Source: Bacteroidales bacterium
GTDB lineage: Bacteria > Bacteroidota > Bacteroidia > Bacteroidales > UBA932
Direction: 5' to 3'
Assembly: GCA_017472115.1 (NCBI GenBank)
Contig: JAFUQW010000075.1
Span: 1 to 17,732 of the forward strand
Length of the DNA: 17,732 bases
Below the pieces are notes generated by a model. That model ran no database searches. It had not been told where the DNA came from and saw only the letters and a list, made by a program, of their open reading frames with translations. The translations under genes and the position numbers were made by a program. Shown piece by piece: positions 1 through 7,515 of this stretch (its first letter is position 1; every line of letters begins with the position of its first letter).

Positions 1-170
1 AGCGGGAGTTTCGGATGTTCCGAAACTTTCCCAGAGCACTTCTGCAGTGGCTACCGTTCCGACAGACTCGTTTCCGTTCCCTTTGACAGGACTGAACTTG
101 TAAGTTCCTGCTTCAGAAACTATATAACAATTGGCTGTCTCACCGTCTGTATTCAAATCTACGGCATCAA
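1..170 (-). repeat. Start of a second in-gene tandem FISUMP unit (matches 1033-1202)
   Basis: Bases 1-170 repeat 1033-1202 at a constant offset of 1032 bases (344 codons). They cover the DLN...ANCYI...GTYKFSPVKGN module and the VLWESFGTSETPA strand. The reading frame is kept, so the lipoprotein carries tandem units; the window ends inside the second. Confidence 0.88.
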
Positions 171-2067
171 TTTCCACATTCGGAATTTCCTCTTCTTTCT
201 GACAACGGACGGACTGTCCGTAAACACAACTATTAATGCTCGCCGGATAGACATAGCCACCGCCGTTGAAGTACAATACATAAGCGCCGCTGCCATAAGG
301 TGTAACCGACCAATAATTGGCGTAGTGACCGACACCGTCGGGCAAGCCGCTATTACTGTAACGAAAACCCGCAGCAGGATACCAGATGGATGAACCGCTG
401 CCGAACTTGCCGGAGAAATTCATACCTTCATTCGTTGCATCGTAAGGATAGTCGCTGAACCGTGATGAAGATCCCAAGGACACTGACCACACCCCATTGC
501 TGCCGCCGTCAGGAACACGCCAACCTGCAGGGCATGGGTCGTAGATCGTCTTCTCCGACTGCCAACGAGTGTTATCTGTCGATGAACCGCCTGTGTAATA
601 CCAGTCGTAGTTGCTATCATTCTGAGTAATAAAGGTCATCGGATTCTGAATGACATAATCAATTGTTCCACGATCAGAAGTAGAAGAAACACTTGAGGGC
701 CAAGTAATAGTAGATTCCGCCAAAATATTCTCACTAATCGATGAACTGCCAAGGAACGGATCCTTGCGGCCCCACTGGTAATGAAGGCCGAGAGCGCCGA
801 CATCGCCCGGGGTGGCAGAAGTCGCGCCGAGGTTGCGGTCCATCATAGTGCCCGCATTGTTGTAATACACCTGTTCCGCAGGCTTGTCGGTCAGCCAGAT
901 ATGCCATGACCATAGAATCGTTCCATCAGCGTCTTTGGCGGCAATGACGGCATTGCCTTCGCGGAAGGTTTTAGGGGTTGAGAAGATTATCGAGCCATCG
1001 GAATAAGATACCGACTTGATGAGGTCGCCGACAGCGGGTGTTTCTGATGTTCCGAAACTTTCCCAAAGCACTTCTGCAGTGGCTACCGAACCGACAGACT
1101 CGCTTCCGTTTCCTTTGACAGGACTGAACTTATAAGTTCCTGCTTCTGAGATTATATAACAGTTGGCCGACTGTCCATCGGAATTAAGATCTACGGGATC
1201 CGATATGTCTGTCTCAGCGTCATCCTTGAAGGTCAGGGTTGCGGCTGTGGTGCGCTGCGAGCGGGTGATGGTCAGAGGCTTTTCTGATTTCTTTGTCATT
1301 ATGGCTCCGTCCGTCAGTTCTATCATTATCTCAAAAGAAGGGTATTCATTAGGAGGGAGAACAATGTGGAAAGGTGTAGGCTCCGTTTCGGACAAGGTTA
1401 CTCCTTCACCGCAATCCAACTCCATGAAAGTCCCGATCGATGATGTCAAGATCATCTCAGGGACAGAGTCAAAGGTGTACGCCACCTCGGCACTTCCTGC
1501 TACAATCATAGGTTCCTCTGCCTCATTCTTAGGGTAAAATACGATTTTACTCACTGAGCCTGTACCCTGAAGTTTCAGGACAAAAATACCGCAGAGATTC
1601 TTGAACATGAATGTGTCACCTTCGAGGGTTGCGACCATCGGAAATGCTACGTCATCTATGTCATCTTCCACATAAGATTGAGTGTAAGGCATTGTAAAAC
1701 AGAAGTTCCCGTCAGACGCATACACGGAACTGCCATAGGGATAGAAGGCAGAGTAATCCTCTCCCTCGGCAACCAGTCCCTTGAATATGGCACATTCGGT
1801 GTTTACGTCCTCAACGGAGTTCTTGAATTGTGTCACTACTTCTGAATCGTGCTCAACGACAGCGACAGATTCCTGAGGTTCGAACAGTATCGAGCGGTAC
1901 TCCGATTCGTATGTGCCGTCCATAACAATCTTTGTTGCAGTGCCTTTCTCCACATAGGCTTCGAATGTCTTATCTACAAGATTTACATCCGGGACCTCCT
2001 CAACGAGTTCCTGCCTGCATGAAACTGCGAGGACGATGACGGAGATATATGTCAGTATTCTTTTCAT
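1..2067 (-). CDS. Fimbrillin-like lipoprotein with tandem FISUMP units (3' end outside window)
   Basis: An open frame of exactly 689 codons runs from the ATG at 2065-2067 to the left edge with no stop, so the C-terminus is missing. The N-terminus is a lipoprotein signal with lipobox LAVSC (Cys17), so the protein should be lipid-anchored and probably surface-exposed. Residues about 28-285 resemble the fimbrillin/Mfa-like family: a YSAFYPY motif, then FPMVATLEGD, then FKNLCGIFVLKLQG. From about residue 292 follows a unit of a DLNSDGQSANCYI module, an ILWSWHIWLTDKP strand and a FISUMP domain (MMDRNLGATS, YQWGRKDPF, YDPCPAGWRVPDGG, WYPAAGFRYS, SVRCQK). At about residue 636 a second unit starts with DLNTDGETANCYI and runs off the edge; the period is 344 codons. 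The gene starts 13 bases after the stop of its upstream neighbour and is last in the visible part of the operon. There is no clear Shine-Dalgarno. Ligand or adhesive role is inference. Confidence 0.88.
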   Translation of the reverse strand, partial: MKRILTYISVIVLAVSCRQELVEEVPDVNLVDKTFEAYVEKGTATKIVMDGTYESEYRSILFEPQESVAVVEHDSEVVTQFKNSVEDVNTECAIFKGLVAEGEDYSAFYPYGSSVYASDGNFCFTMPYTQSYVEDDIDDVAFPMVATLEGDTFMFKNLCGIFVLKLQGTGSVSKIVFYPKNEAEEPMIVAGSAEVAYTFDSVPEMILTSSIGTFMELDCGEGVTLSETEPTPFHIVLPPNEYPSFEIMIELTDGAIMTKKSEKPLTITRSQRTTAATLTFKDDAETDISDPVDLNSDGQSANCYIISEAGTYKFSPVKGNGSESVGSVATAEVLWESFGTSETPAVGDLIKSVSYSDGSIIFSTPKTFREGNAVIAAKDADGTILWSWHIWLTDKPAEQVYYNNAGTMMDRNLGATSATPGDVGALGLHYQWGRKDPFLGSSSISENILAESTITWPSSVSSTSDRGTIDYVIQNPMTFITQNDSNYDWYYTGGSSTDNTRWQSEKTIYDPCPAGWRVPDGGSNGVWSVSLGSSSRFSDYPYDATNEGMNFSGKFGSGSSIWYPAAGFRYSNSGLPDGVGHYANYWSVTPYGSGAYVLYFNGGGYVYPASINSCVYGQSVRCQKEEEIPNVEIDAVDLNTDGETANCYIVSEAGTYKFSPVKGNGNESVGTVATAEVLWESFGTSETPA
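203..1194 (-). repeat. FISUMP unit copy 1 (near-duplicate of 2157-3148)
   Basis: This stretch, from the DLN motif to SVRC in the fimbrillin-like lipoprotein gene, aligns with the upstream lipoprotein gene at a constant offset of 1954 bases at both ends and in the middle. A 44-base run (737-780) is identical to 2691-2734. Within it the offset shifts to 1957 and back through two compensating single-codon indels, in the SSSRFSDYPY and WSVTP-to-SVRC regions. Confidence 0.9.
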
Positions 2068-2080
2068 AGTCGTTTTCGTT

Positions 2081-4192
2081 TTACCATTCATATTCAGAAT
2101 CGCCCATATCTTCTGTGCCGCTGTCGGCGTCAGATTTGCTTGAACCGATTTTGTAACAACGGACGGACTCCCCGCAAGCGCAAGTGAGGTCGTTCGCCGG
2201 AAGGACAAAGAAAATTTTCATTTCATAAAAGTAGGTGAAGCTCAAGTTGCCACCAGGCGTAACCGACCAACAGTCGCCGTTGTCACCGACATGGCCGAGC
2301 GAACCGCTATAACTGTAACGACCACCCGCAACAGGATACCATATATATGAACTGCTGCCGAACTTGCCAGAGAAATTCATGCCTTCGTTTATAGCGCTAT
2401 ATGGATAAAAGAACCATGATGACGAGCCTACGGCCTTTGACCACACTCCGCTGCTGCCACCGTCAGGAACACGCCAACCTGCAGGACACGGGTCGTAGAT
2501 CGTCTTCTCAGACTGCCAACGAGTGTTATCAGTCGATGAACTTCCGGTGTAATACCAATCATAGTTGCTATCATTACGAGTAATGTAGGTCGTCGGGTTC
2601 TGAATGACATAATCAATTGTTCCTCGATCAGAAGTCGAAGAAACGCTTGACGGCCAGTCAATAGTTGAGACGGCTTCAATACTTTCACTGATCGATGAAC
2701 TGCCAAGGAACGGATCCTTGCGGCCCCACTGGTAGAGGAGACCGAGAGCACCGACATCACCCGGGGTGGCAGAAGTCGCACCGAGGTTGCGGTCCATCAT
2801 CGTACCCGCATTGTTGTAATACACATGTTCCTCAGGCTTGTCTGTCAGCCAGATATGCCATGACCATAGAATCGTACCCGAAGAGTTCTTCGCCGCTATC
2901 ACCGCGTTGCCCTCATGATATGACGGAGCTGTCCTGAAATAGACATGACCATTCCTGTACTCAACTGTCTCTATAAGGTCACCCACTTCAGGAGTCACCG
3001 AAGTACCGAAACTCTCCCAAAGCACCTCAACGGAAGCCACATAACCTACGGATTCGCTGCTATTGCCTTTGACCGGATCGAACTTATATGTTCCGAAATT
3101 TGAGACGACATAGCAGTTGGCGGTCTCGCCATCTGCATTAAGATCGGAGGCCGATGATGTATCGATAGGGTCTGGACCCGGACGGTCAGTGACATCTATA
3201 TCCGTAAGTATGACAGAGACTACGGTTTCAGAACTTGATGAAACAGAGGTCCAGATGTAGTATCCTGTGATAGTGACATATTCCCCGATATAGTAGTCCA
3301 TATCAATGACAGGATATGTCAACGAGACGATTACCGGACTGTCTCCTACCTGAATATTATAATAAGTTCCGTCATAACTCAATTCGCCTGTAACCCGGAT
3401 TTTCAGAGGTTCATGACCGGACCATGCAAATCCGCCCAGATTATCCTCTGTCAATGTATAGGCACTTGTATATGGAACCGATGATGTACCATATACCACC
3501 ACATCGTTCATGCTCAGCTCTCTGTTGTAGTGGAAGGTAGCCATAGTTCCATCCACAACGACCTCATCGCCTGCATCGACACTGCGCGTCCATCCTGACC
3601 CGGCATAGACATACAGCATATCGGCGTCATCATCAGAGAGAAGAAATCCGCGCTGTGTCACAGCAGCAACCACTCCCATAAGTTCGACATAAGTGCCATC
3701 CGAAAGGGTCAGGGCCTCATCCAGGGTGTATTCATCGGAATCTGTGCCGCCTCCGTCATCATTACCCCCATCATCATTGCCTCCATCCTCTTTTGGCTTA
3801 AGCGTACGGAGTGAGAAAATATCGGATTCAACCACAGCAAGACCGTCCGTGAGGACAAACTGATACCAGTATTCCGTATCTGGTTTCAATCCTCGAATTA
3901 TTCCATGCAGATAACCTGTCTCATAAATTTCATACGATTCTTCAACCAGATCGTATTCCACGCAATCAGACATGGTTTCATATTCGGAAACTTTGAATAT
4001 ATATGTGACATCCCAATCATAGTTGACATGAAGTCCGGTATAATGAGCCTCAAAATAGAAAGAATCTTCAGTTATATCCTTGATTATAATATCTGTTATC
4101 TTTGGAACATTTTCATCTATATCCGATACCTGATAACATGAATTCAACATGAACGACAACAAAGGACACAATATGAGTATTATCTTCTTCAT
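2081..4192 (-). CDS. Lipoprotein with Fn3-like, OB-like and FISUMP domains
   Basis: 703-residue lipoprotein. I chose the ATG at 4190-4192 rather than the in-frame ATG at 4219, because AGGAGG lies 7 bases before it and the product then begins with a clean lipoprotein signal, lipobox LNSC (Cys19). Residues about 25-125 look like a fibronectin type III domain (a TEDSFYFEAHY strand, then LKPDTEYWYQFVL). A flexible Gly/Asn/Asp linker (GGNDDGGNDDGGG) follows. Residues about 150-340 resemble an OB-fold/DUF5689-type region (YVELMGVVAAVTQRGFLLSD, then GDEVVVDGTM, then YIGEYVTITGYY). Residues about 349-679 are a DLNADGETANCYV module plus a FISUMP domain nearly identical to that of the downstream gene. 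A Ser/Asp/Glu-rich tail ends in SEYEW. The gene lies 17 bases after its upstream neighbour and is probably co-transcribed. Surface display and ligand binding are inferred. Confidence 0.9.
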   Translation of the reverse strand: MKKIILILCPLLSFMLNSCYQVSDIDENVPKITDIIIKDITEDSFYFEAHYTGLHVNYDWDVTYIFKVSEYETMSDCVEYDLVEESYEIYETGYLHGIIRGLKPDTEYWYQFVLTDGLAVVESDIFSLRTLKPKEDGGNDDGGNDDGGGTDSDEYTLDEALTLSDGTYVELMGVVAAVTQRGFLLSDDDADMLYVYAGSGWTRSVDAGDEVVVDGTMATFHYNRELSMNDVVVYGTSSVPYTSAYTLTEDNLGGFAWSGHEPLKIRVTGELSYDGTYYNIQVGDSPVIVSLTYPVIDMDYYIGEYVTITGYYIWTSVSSSSETVVSVILTDIDVTDRPGPDPIDTSSASDLNADGETANCYVVSNFGTYKFDPVKGNSSESVGYVASVEVLWESFGTSVTPEVGDLIETVEYRNGHVYFRTAPSYHEGNAVIAAKNSSGTILWSWHIWLTDKPEEHVYYNNAGTMMDRNLGATSATPGDVGALGLLYQWGRKDPFLGSSSISESIEAVSTIDWPSSVSSTSDRGTIDYVIQNPTTYITRNDSNYDWYYTGSSSTDNTRWQSEKTIYDPCPAGWRVPDGGSSGVWSKAVGSSSWFFYPYSAINEGMNFSGKFGSSSYIWYPVAGGRYSYSGSLGHVGDNGDCWSVTPGGNLSFTYFYEMKIFFVLPANDLTCACGESVRCYKIGSSKSDADSGTEDMGDSEYEW
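2157..3148 (-). repeat. FISUMP unit copy 2 (near-duplicate of 203-1194)
   Basis: Partner of the copy at 203-1194. The half nearest the DLN module and the FISUMP core are closely alike at base level. The 3' third of the unit (about 2168-2254 against 214-297) is strongly diverged, although flanked on both sides by conserved sequence. Confidence 0.9.
3747..3785 (-). repeat. Short in-frame tandem repeat encoding GGNDD
   Basis: Two 15-base units encode GGNDD-GGNDD and are followed by GGG. They form a flexible acidic linker between the Fn3-like and OB-like regions of the lipoprotein. Such repeats can change length by slippage without losing the frame. Confidence 0.6.
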
Positions 4193-4206
4193 TTCAAACC
4201 CTCCTT
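4193..4206 (-). promoter_or_regulatory. Shine-Dalgarno that fixes the start at 4192
   Basis: The minus strand reads AAGGAGGGTTTGAAATG. A full AGGAGG sits 7 bases before the ATG at 4190-4192. This is unusual beside its neighbours, which show no such sequence, and it excludes the longer in-frame start at 4219. It may give independent, stronger translation of the FISUMP lipoprotein within the polycistron. Confidence 0.75.
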
Positions 4207-4209
4207 GCT

Positions 4210-4992
4210 TTAGAAACAATAACCTACACCAAAACTACCCGCAGAACCTCCTTCGTACGGACAATAAAGCAATCCGGCATTCAGAATGACAGGTCCGGTC
4301 TTGAATGCGAGCGAAAAATCCATGACAAAATTATAATTATCGTCTGTCACGGAAGTATGTATCCATTTCCCTCCGGATATTTCATAAAATCTATCTGACT
4401 TTGTACCCCCGATACCGAAACACAAATGGACCGGAGACATAAGCCTCAGCATCGCACCGGCAACGAATGCATTATAAGTCATAGACTGTTTTCCTGTAGT
4501 CCACATATCCCACTCATAAACATCCACATATGAGACATAATCAGGTTTCCCTCCGCGAAAAACACCCTTGACATATCCACCTACATTCCTGCACCAGCCT
4601 GCCATAAGGCCGAAAGCAGGACGGACAGATACGACATCAGGCACAGCCATCTGAAACGAAACGAATGAATTATCCGTATAGGAAGCACCGGACTTCCACA
4701 TCTTCATCTTCATTTCCGGCTTGCCTTTCTTGGCAAAACCGGTATAACCTCCATATGCAGCCTTTACCTTCCCTATGGCACTTCCGCTTTCTAACTTGAA
4801 GCTGCCGTCAAGACCTGTCATTGTCGAGACTTCTCCTTTTCCCTCATATACCTTCACTCCGGGTAAAGGTCTGCCGGTGAATGCATCCACAACGATTCCT
4901 GTTACCGACTTCTGAGCATAAGCACTCATCAAACTGGCAAAAAGGAACATAGTCACCGACAATATGCTCTTTTTGAAATACATCTTCATCAT
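4210..4992 (-). CDS. Exported protein with carboxypeptidase-regulatory-like domain and barrel-like C-terminus
   Basis: 260-residue protein. The N-terminus is a signal peptide that probably ends at ...MSAYAQ. Residues about 27-95 are a carboxypeptidase-D-regulatory-like (CarboxypepD_reg-like) beta domain: VTGIVVDAFTGRPLPGVKVY, then a TGLDGSFKL turn. The remaining 160 residues alternate aromatic and hydrophobic strands (PAFGLMAGWCRNVGGYVKG, FVAGAMLRLMSPVHLCFGIGG, VILNAGLLYCPY) and end in Phe, which fits a small outer-membrane beta-barrel; this is inference. There is no plug or TonB box of a full transporter, so it is not a SusC-type protein. The ATG overlaps the TGA of the caspase gene (ATGA, 4989-4992), showing translational coupling; in-frame ATGs at 4989 and 4983 are possible alternatives. 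It may anchor or export partners in the operon. Confidence 0.85.
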   Translation of the reverse strand: MMKMYFKKSILSVTMFLFASLMSAYAQKSVTGIVVDAFTGRPLPGVKVYEGKGEVSTMTGLDGSFKLESGSAIGKVKAAYGGYTGFAKKGKPEMKMKMWKSGASYTDNSFVSFQMAVPDVVSVRPAFGLMAGWCRNVGGYVKGVFRGGKPDYVSYVDVYEWDMWTTGKQSMTYNAFVAGAMLRLMSPVHLCFGIGGTKSDRFYEISGGKWIHTSVTDDNYNFVMDFSLAFKTGPVILNAGLLYCPYEGGSAGSFGVGYCF

Positions 4993-7514
4993 TTCTTCAA
5001 TCTAATGTTTTTCCACATGCCGTTCATCCTGTATGACGGTATCACATTCGGAGTCTGACTCTTATGATTGACCACAACCGACTGCTGCCTTACCTGTTCC
5101 GTCACATAATCAGTCAATTCTCCAAGAGTGAGATCTCCTTTGGAGTCCTTAAGTTTCTTCAAGAGATAATATGTAAACATACCGTGTCCCTTGTCAACAT
5201 AAGGAAAGGCCGTTTCGGATCCTGATGCAGCCGAGAATACAACCATATTTCCCGTCGGCACAGAAGGGGCTGCATCAAGAGCAACTCCCCTCGCAGCCAC
5301 GATTGCTTCCCCTGTCTTTTTCGAACCGCTGAAGCAAGCATCAAGAAATACCACCACTTCTGATGCTCCGAGAGCCCCAAGTTCTGAATAAAGTTTATCA
5401 AGAGGATAGCAGACTTCCATCTGACGGCCGTCAGCATCAACAGGAAGAAGATAACCGTTCTTAGTCCTTTCATCCGGAATACCATGACCGGAATAATAGA
5501 ATATAACTCTGATCTTACCCATTGGAAATGCCGCCGCAATGTCGTTGATATCCTGAATAGCGCGAAGCATGCTGCCGTATGTCGCGTCCGGATAATATCT
5601 GATGTTGTCTTTCGGAAGTCCGAGAGTCTTTTCGCAGTAGTCGCAGAAAATCTTGCCGTCGTTCAAAGCCATCGGTACATTGCCGACAAAATCATAGTTC
5701 TCATTTGCAATCACCACTGCAAAGACATGCTTCTGTTTAGATGAAGAGACAGGTATGTCAACATCAACATCCGACTGGGCAATAGTAACCTTGGACCGGT
5801 TGACATTTCGACGGACATTTCCACCGTGCCCGATCAAGTCGTCATAGCTGATGTCCTGAAAAGCGATGTCAACCTCTGTCTCCGTATATTCCATATCATT
5901 GCTTCCGTCAAAGACATAAGACTTGCCTGTAGGGGTGACAAATGTCATTTTCTTAAGAACGATACGGTCCCCGCTGATAGCGTATTCCGGATTTGTAAAC
6001 TTCACTCCGTTCCAGCTGCTCATGAATATCTGGGCTTCGTTACCGGCTCTCGGGACAGGAATGATTATGTCACCGTATTTTGATTCGGCAAGAAATACTT
6101 CATGCTCAGGATCATATGGCATCAGAGTGATGTCGCGATGAGAAAGATTCTTTGCATACAATGAAAGATAACTGCTTTCAGCCTGTCTTTTGAGTTCCTC
6201 GACCTTTGCATTTCTTGAAGCCTCTGTGACACGACTCTGATATTCGCTTATGGTCTCGAACTGATCCTTCTGCTGCCACTGAGCCAGCCTTCCTTCAATG
6301 AACTCCTTGGCATATTCAGAATAAAGAGGGATCCGGTTCGTCACGATTTCTCTATTGTCCTGAGCAGGGGCTCTTGCTGATGATTCCGAGGAATCATCGT
6401 AGGCCACTAAAGACGGAATGACAGAGGATGAGACCGGAACACCTCCCAAAACACTTATCTTGTCGTTGACAACTTCAGCTCTGTCCTCCTGATCAAGGCA
6501 TTGATAAATGGTCGCAAGGCCTTCAAGGTATTTCAAAGATGCCGGTTCTACGTTGATGATATTGTTGAAAAGTGGGATGGCATTACGAAAATAATCATCA
6601 GATGTACTCTTATAGCGGCTCTGAGTCTTGACATCTCCTCCCGACATGCTCCTGTTGAAATACAGGACACCGACATTATAGCAGTTCACTGCAAGATGTT
6701 TTGCTATAGAAAGGCTCTGAGGACGTTTCTTCTGAAGATTCTGCCAGGTCAGATAAGCATTCATATAATCGCCGGTACGCTCATACATCAGGGCCTGAAT
6801 CTGAAGAAGTCTCTCATCATCAGGCTTCATCTGCCTCGCCTTGGATACATATCCTTCAAGTCTCTCATACAATTCATTATCCTGACAAATATCGATGGCC
6901 TGTGCCAGATATTCAAAATAATACGGGAATTCCGCGATACCTTCATCAAGAGTCTTGAGAGCAGCATAGATATCCCCCGTCTTTACAAGTGCATCCGCCT
7001 TGAAGCGGAACGAGTCTCTACGATGATCCGTCTCATGGGTATCGATATATAGCGACAGATACTTTACAGCCCCCTTGTAATCTCCGGAGTTATAGCTTCC
7101 TGATGCCGCGAAGTAAACGAGTCTGGTATAATCGGGGTCGTCAGTGTAACGTTCTCCGGCAAACATCGGCATATATCCCATGTCAAGATATGCCTTGGCA
7201 TGACGCAAGGCTTCCGCCGTTCTTCCAGACTGCGAATGATATACGGCACCGTTTCTCAGATACGGGCGGAGATTCACAAGCATTTCCCTGACTTCGGTAT
7301 ATGCAGCTGCATTACGGTCTATATAGTCTGCAACCTTGCGACATTCATCGTAACATTGATAGGATACAGAATATAACTTAGCCTTGTCAGAAGATGAATT
7401 GGCCAAAGCAATGAATTCACGGTAGCGCTCCTGAGCCTTTGACAACGACTGCGAAAATGCTTGATTATATGCTAATAGAGACAGTATCACTGTCAATACA
7501 ATAATCTTCTTCAT
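4989..7514 (-). CDS. Exported TPR/caspase-like (peptidase C14) protein
   Basis: 841 residues from the ATG at 7512-7514; an in-frame ATG at 7526 would add four residues but spoil the signal peptide (MKKIIVLTVILSLLAYNQAFSQ). Residues about 25-360 are TPR-like helices (SGDYKGAVKYLSLYI, KTGDIYAALKTLDEGIAEFP, ERTGDYMNAYLTWQNL). Residues about 415-548 form a module shared with the upstream propeller protein (FETISEYQSRV ... FTNPEYAI ... GKSYVFDGSNDMEY). Residues about 594-835 are a caspase p20-like domain: AVVIANENYDF, then YYSGHG with catalytic His677, then LDACFSG with catalytic Cys727, then VVFSAASGSETAF and GMFTYYLLKKL. Both catalytic residues are present, so it should be an active cysteine peptidase of the orthocaspase type. 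Cleavage specificity cannot be read from this. It starts one base after the upstream stop and overlaps the next gene by 4 bases. A secreted caspase is unlike the cytosolic defence caspases. Confidence 0.93.
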   Translation of the reverse strand: MKKIIVLTVILSLLAYNQAFSQSLSKAQERYREFIALANSSSDKAKLYSVSYQCYDECRKVADYIDRNAAAYTEVREMLVNLRPYLRNGAVYHSQSGRTAEALRHAKAYLDMGYMPMFAGERYTDDPDYTRLVYFAASGSYNSGDYKGAVKYLSLYIDTHETDHRRDSFRFKADALVKTGDIYAALKTLDEGIAEFPYYFEYLAQAIDICQDNELYERLEGYVSKARQMKPDDERLLQIQALMYERTGDYMNAYLTWQNLQKKRPQSLSIAKHLAVNCYNVGVLYFNRSMSGGDVKTQSRYKSTSDDYFRNAIPLFNNIINVEPASLKYLEGLATIYQCLDQEDRAEVVNDKISVLGGVPVSSSVIPSLVAYDDSSESSARAPAQDNREIVTNRIPLYSEYAKEFIEGRLAQWQQKDQFETISEYQSRVTEASRNAKVEELKRQAESSYLSLYAKNLSHRDITLMPYDPEHEVFLAESKYGDIIIPVPRAGNEAQIFMSSWNGVKFTNPEYAISGDRIVLKKMTFVTPTGKSYVFDGSNDMEYTETEVDIAFQDISYDDLIGHGGNVRRNVNRSKVTIAQSDVDVDIPVSSSKQKHVFAVVIANENYDFVGNVPMALNDGKIFCDYCEKTLGLPKDNIRYYPDATYGSMLRAIQDINDIAAAFPMGKIRVIFYYSGHGIPDERTKNGYLLPVDADGRQMEVCYPLDKLYSELGALGASEVVVFLDACFSGSKKTGEAIVAARGVALDAAPSVPTGNMVVFSAASGSETAFPYVDKGHGMFTYYLLKKLKDSKGDLTLGELTDYVTEQVRQQSVVVNHKSQTPNVIPSYRMNGMWKNIRLKK

Positions 7515-7515
7515 A

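Noticed and set aside
1163..1537. 124-codon plus-strand open frame
   Set aside because: Antisense to the fimbrillin region of the lipoprotein gene, whose frame is continuous there.
203..2270. Diversity-generating retroelement acting on the FISUMP 3' regions
   Set aside because: No reverse transcriptase, accessory gene or template repeat is in the window, and differences between the copies include indels and non-adenine changes. Kept only as a question in the hypervariability finding.
1..3148. Mobile element or CRISPR as the source of the repeats
   Set aside because: The repeats are coding, in frame and domain-sized, with no terminal inverted repeats, transposase or short spaced repeats.
5159..5539. 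Possible frameshift or second gene inside the caspase domain
   Set aside because: The main frame keeps both catalytic motifs without interruption, so the overlapping frame is a shadow.
6501..7052. 183-codon plus-strand open frame
   Set aside because: Antisense to the TPR part of the caspase gene; the protein shows no domain pattern.
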